The notes under the pieces were generated by a model. The model was not told the DNA's origin. It ran no database searches and saw nothing but the letters and a program-made list of their open reading frames with translations. A DNA stretch of 64,000 nt from Myxococcales bacterium. Its GTDB lineage: Bacteria; Myxococcota_A; Polyangia; Haliangiales; Haliangiaceae. The position numbers and the translations under genes were made by a program. This document shows positions 62,252 to 64,000 of the stretch, one piece after another (the stretch's first letter is position 1; every line of letters starts with the position of its first letter). Location of the stretch: positions 27,248-91,247 of the forward strand of contig JAQBQF010000116.1 in assembly GCA_028287115.1 (NCBI GenBank), read 5' to 3'.

Positions 62252-62375
62252 GTCAAGCGGGTTTGTCATAACGCCGCGGGCCAATCGCCACTCCATACAC
62301 ACAGACCAACGTCGTGCGCCGATGTCAGCTCGCGCGACGAGCACACGACACTCACCGTGCGCCGGCCGCGCCGAC

Positions 62376-64000
62376 TCACTCGGCGAGCCGACCGACCTGC
62401 TCGGGCGCCTTGCGCCGCCGGACCAGCCGCTCCATCGCGACGAACAGCGCCGGGATGAAGAAGATGCCGAGCAGCGTGGCGGCGAGCATGCCCGACACGA
62501 CCGCGGTTCCGAGCACACGGCGCGCCGCAGCGCCTGCCCCGCTCGCCGACCACAGCGGCAGCGAGCCCAGGACGAACGCGAACGACGTCATCAGGATCGG
62601 GCGGAGACGCAGGCGCGCGGCGTGGAGCGCGGCGTCGATCGCGGACGCACCGCGCTCGACACCCTCCTTCGCCAGCTCGACGATCAGGATCGCGTTCTTC
62701 GCGGCGAGGCCGATCAGCACGACGAGCCCGATCTGCGCGTACACGTTGTTGTCGAAGTGACGTGACGCGAGACCGAGCAGCGCGCCGAGCAGAGCGATCG
62801 GCGTCGACAGCAGCACGGAGAACGGCAGCGACCAGCTCTCGTACAACGCAGCGAGGATCAGGAACACGAACACGAGCGCGAGGCCGAGCGTCTTCACCGC
62901 GCCGCCCGAGGCGGCCTTCTCCTGGTGCGACAGGCCGTTCCACGCATAGCCCATGTCGGGCGGGAGGGTCTGGTTCGCGACTTCCTCGAGCGCGGCGAGC
63001 GCCTGGCCCGAGCTATAGCCAGGAGCGGGCGTCCCGATCACCTCGACGGCGCGGAACAGGTTGAAGCGCATCGTGTACTCGGGGCCGGCGCTCGGGCGTA
63101 CGGTCACGAAGCTGGAGAGCGGCACCATCTCGCCGCGCGCGTTGCGGACGTGGAACCGCGCGATCGCCTCGGGCGTCATGCGCGCGCTGGCGTCGGCCTG
63201 CAGGAACACGCGCCACTGGCGGCCAAAGCGCGAGAAGTCGTTGACGTACGCGCCGCCGAGGAACGTCTGCAGCGCGGCGTAGATGTCCGCGATCTGCACG
63301 CCCTGGCGCAGCGCCTTCTCCTTGTCGACGTCGGCATAGAGCTGGGGTACTGCGGGCACGAAGTTCGGGATCGCGTACGCGATCTCCGGGCGGTTGCGGG
63401 TCGCCGCGATGAACTTCATCACGTTGCCGGCGAGCGCCTCGTAGCTGCCGCCACCGCGGTCCTGCAGCATCAGGCTGAAGCCGCCGGCGGCGCTGATACC
63501 CGGGATCGCCGGAGGGTTGATCGCGAAGACGCGGGCGCGCGAGACAGCGGCGAGCTTGCGGTTGAGGCCGGCGATGATCGCCTGCGAGGTCAGGTCGCGT
63601 GGGCGGTCCTCCCACGGCGCGAGCGAGAAGAACGAGAAGCCGGTGTACGGTGACGCGGTGAACGTGAGGAGGTTCAGCCCGGCGACGCCGTTGCGATGCG
63701 CGACGCCCGGCTCGTGCGCGAGGATCTCGTCGAGCTCGGCGAGCACCTCCTTCGTGCGCGACAGCGACGAGCTCTCCGGCAGCTGCACGACGACGATGCC
63801 GTAGCCCTGATCCTCATCGGGGATGAAGCCCGAGGGCAGTGCCGCGGCGACCTTGCCCGACAGCGCGGCGATGCCGCCGAGCAGGACGAGCGGGATGACG
63901 AGCTTGCGCACGAGGCGGCGGTTGATCGAGATGTAGCCATCGGTCGCGCGGCCGAGCGCGCGGTCGAAGCCTGCACCGAGTCGGCCGAGCACGCCGCGGG
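62376..64000 (-). CDS. RND (AcrB/MexB-type) efflux pump, C-terminal half, cut by window edge
   Basis: About 541 visible residues of a normally ~1040-residue inner-membrane pump; the frame continues beyond base 64000. Present are the second periplasmic module (LPSGFIPDEDQGYGIVVVQLPESSSLSRT, then FGGAY...-like segment FLGGAYVNDFSRFGRQWRVFLQAD) and the transmembrane region with LVVLIGLAAKNAILIVELAKEG. It exports hydrophobic compounds using the proton gradient, with MFP and TolC partners expected upstream. The barrel-like gene lies 156 bp downstream. Confidence 0.93.
   Translation of the reverse strand, partial: RGVLGRLGAGFDRALGRATDGYISINRRLVRKLVIPLVLLGGIAALSGKVAAALPSGFIPDEDQGYGIVVVQLPESSSLSRTKEVLAELDEILAHEPGVAHRNGVAGLNLLTFTASPYTGFSFFSLAPWEDRPRDLTSQAIIAGLNRKLAAVSRARVFAINPPAIPGISAAGGFSLMLQDRGGGSYEALAGNVMKFIAATRNRPEIAYAIPNFVPAVPQLYADVDKEKALRQGVQIADIYAALQTFLGGAYVNDFSRFGRQWRVFLQADASARMTPEAIARFHVRNARGEMVPLSSFVTVRPSAGPEYTMRFNLFRAVEVIGTPAPGYSSGQALAALEEVANQTLPPDMGYAWNGLSHQEKAASGGAVKTLGLALVFVFLILAALYESWSLPFSVLLSTPIALLGALLGLASRHFDNNVYAQIGLVVLIGLAAKNAILIVELAKEGVERGASAIDAALHAARLRLRPILMTSFAFVLGSLPLWSASGAGAAARRVLGTAVVSGMLAATLLGIFFIPALFVAMERLVRRRKAPEQVGRLAE

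Overview
The window reads as chromosomal DNA from a GC-rich myxobacterium (phylum Myxococcota). The evidence is three proteins ending in MYXO-CTERM-type sorting tails, four Hanks-type Ser/Thr kinase-like proteins within about 27 kb, FHA domain proteins (one fused to a sigma-54 activator, one to a DUF4388-like region), Asp/Gly-rich Cys-module lipoproteins, and strong G/C third-position bias. I would lean towards the Polyangia/Haliangium side, but the sequence alone does not settle that. No rRNA, tRNA, CRISPR array, integrase or full insertion sequence was seen. Both ends are cut through genes: a small unknown ORF at base 1 and an RND pump at base 64000.

Layout. 1-3.6 kb: ammonium transporter, uracil phosphoribosyltransferase, two paralogous 51-residue membrane or secreted peptides with matching upstream box arrays, and a GIDE-domain membrane protein. 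3.6-6.9 kb: a compact two-gene isonitrile (isocyanide) biosynthesis operon made of two fusions, TetR + isonitrile synthase and Fe(II)/2-oxoglutarate oxygenase + UbiA-type prenyltransferase, with a perfect operator at its own start codon. 7-10.8 kb: a WD40-like lipoprotein and two MYXO-CTERM surface proteins, one a matrixin-like protease. 10.9-19.4 kb: a kinase-STAND-TPR regulator back to back with a peptide-type ABC importer operon that lacks ATPases. 19.4-30.2 kb: a signalling block with an active-looking kinase, an FHA-sigma54-Fis activator, a predicted pseudokinase with a PEGA domain, an FHA-DUF4388 protein and a lipase-like hydrolase. 30.2-34.8 kb: NUDIX hydrolase, GH35-like glycosidase, AI-2E-type permease and a degenerate receiver domain. 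34.9-38 kb: a third regulator kinase with zinc ribbon, AAA-like and TPR parts. 38-50 kb: thiolase, small lipoproteins, a tail-fibre-like repeat protein, TruC-like pseudouridine synthase, S9 peptidase, Roadblock-like protein, a large M36-like metalloprotease and metK. 50.2-54.7 kb: hisD-hisC-M28 peptidase behind a repeat-built intergenic element. 54.8-64 kb: a putative haem-motif lipoprotein, an MshEN-domain protein, L,D-transpeptidase, two Cys-cluster proteins, LysR regulator, MscS channel, DUF423 protein, an outer-membrane barrel-like protein and the C-terminal half of an RND pump.

The most notable system is the isonitrile operon at 3616-6937. The synthase carries its own DNA-binding domain, the oxygenase carries its own membrane prenyltransferase, and a 20-bp palindrome sits directly against the first ATG. 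This suggests a self-regulated, possibly membrane-tethered pathway to a prenylated isonitrile. Other points of interest are the duplicated micropeptide genes, the pseudokinase, the SH3-like insertion in the ABC binding protein, and several short palindromic repeats.
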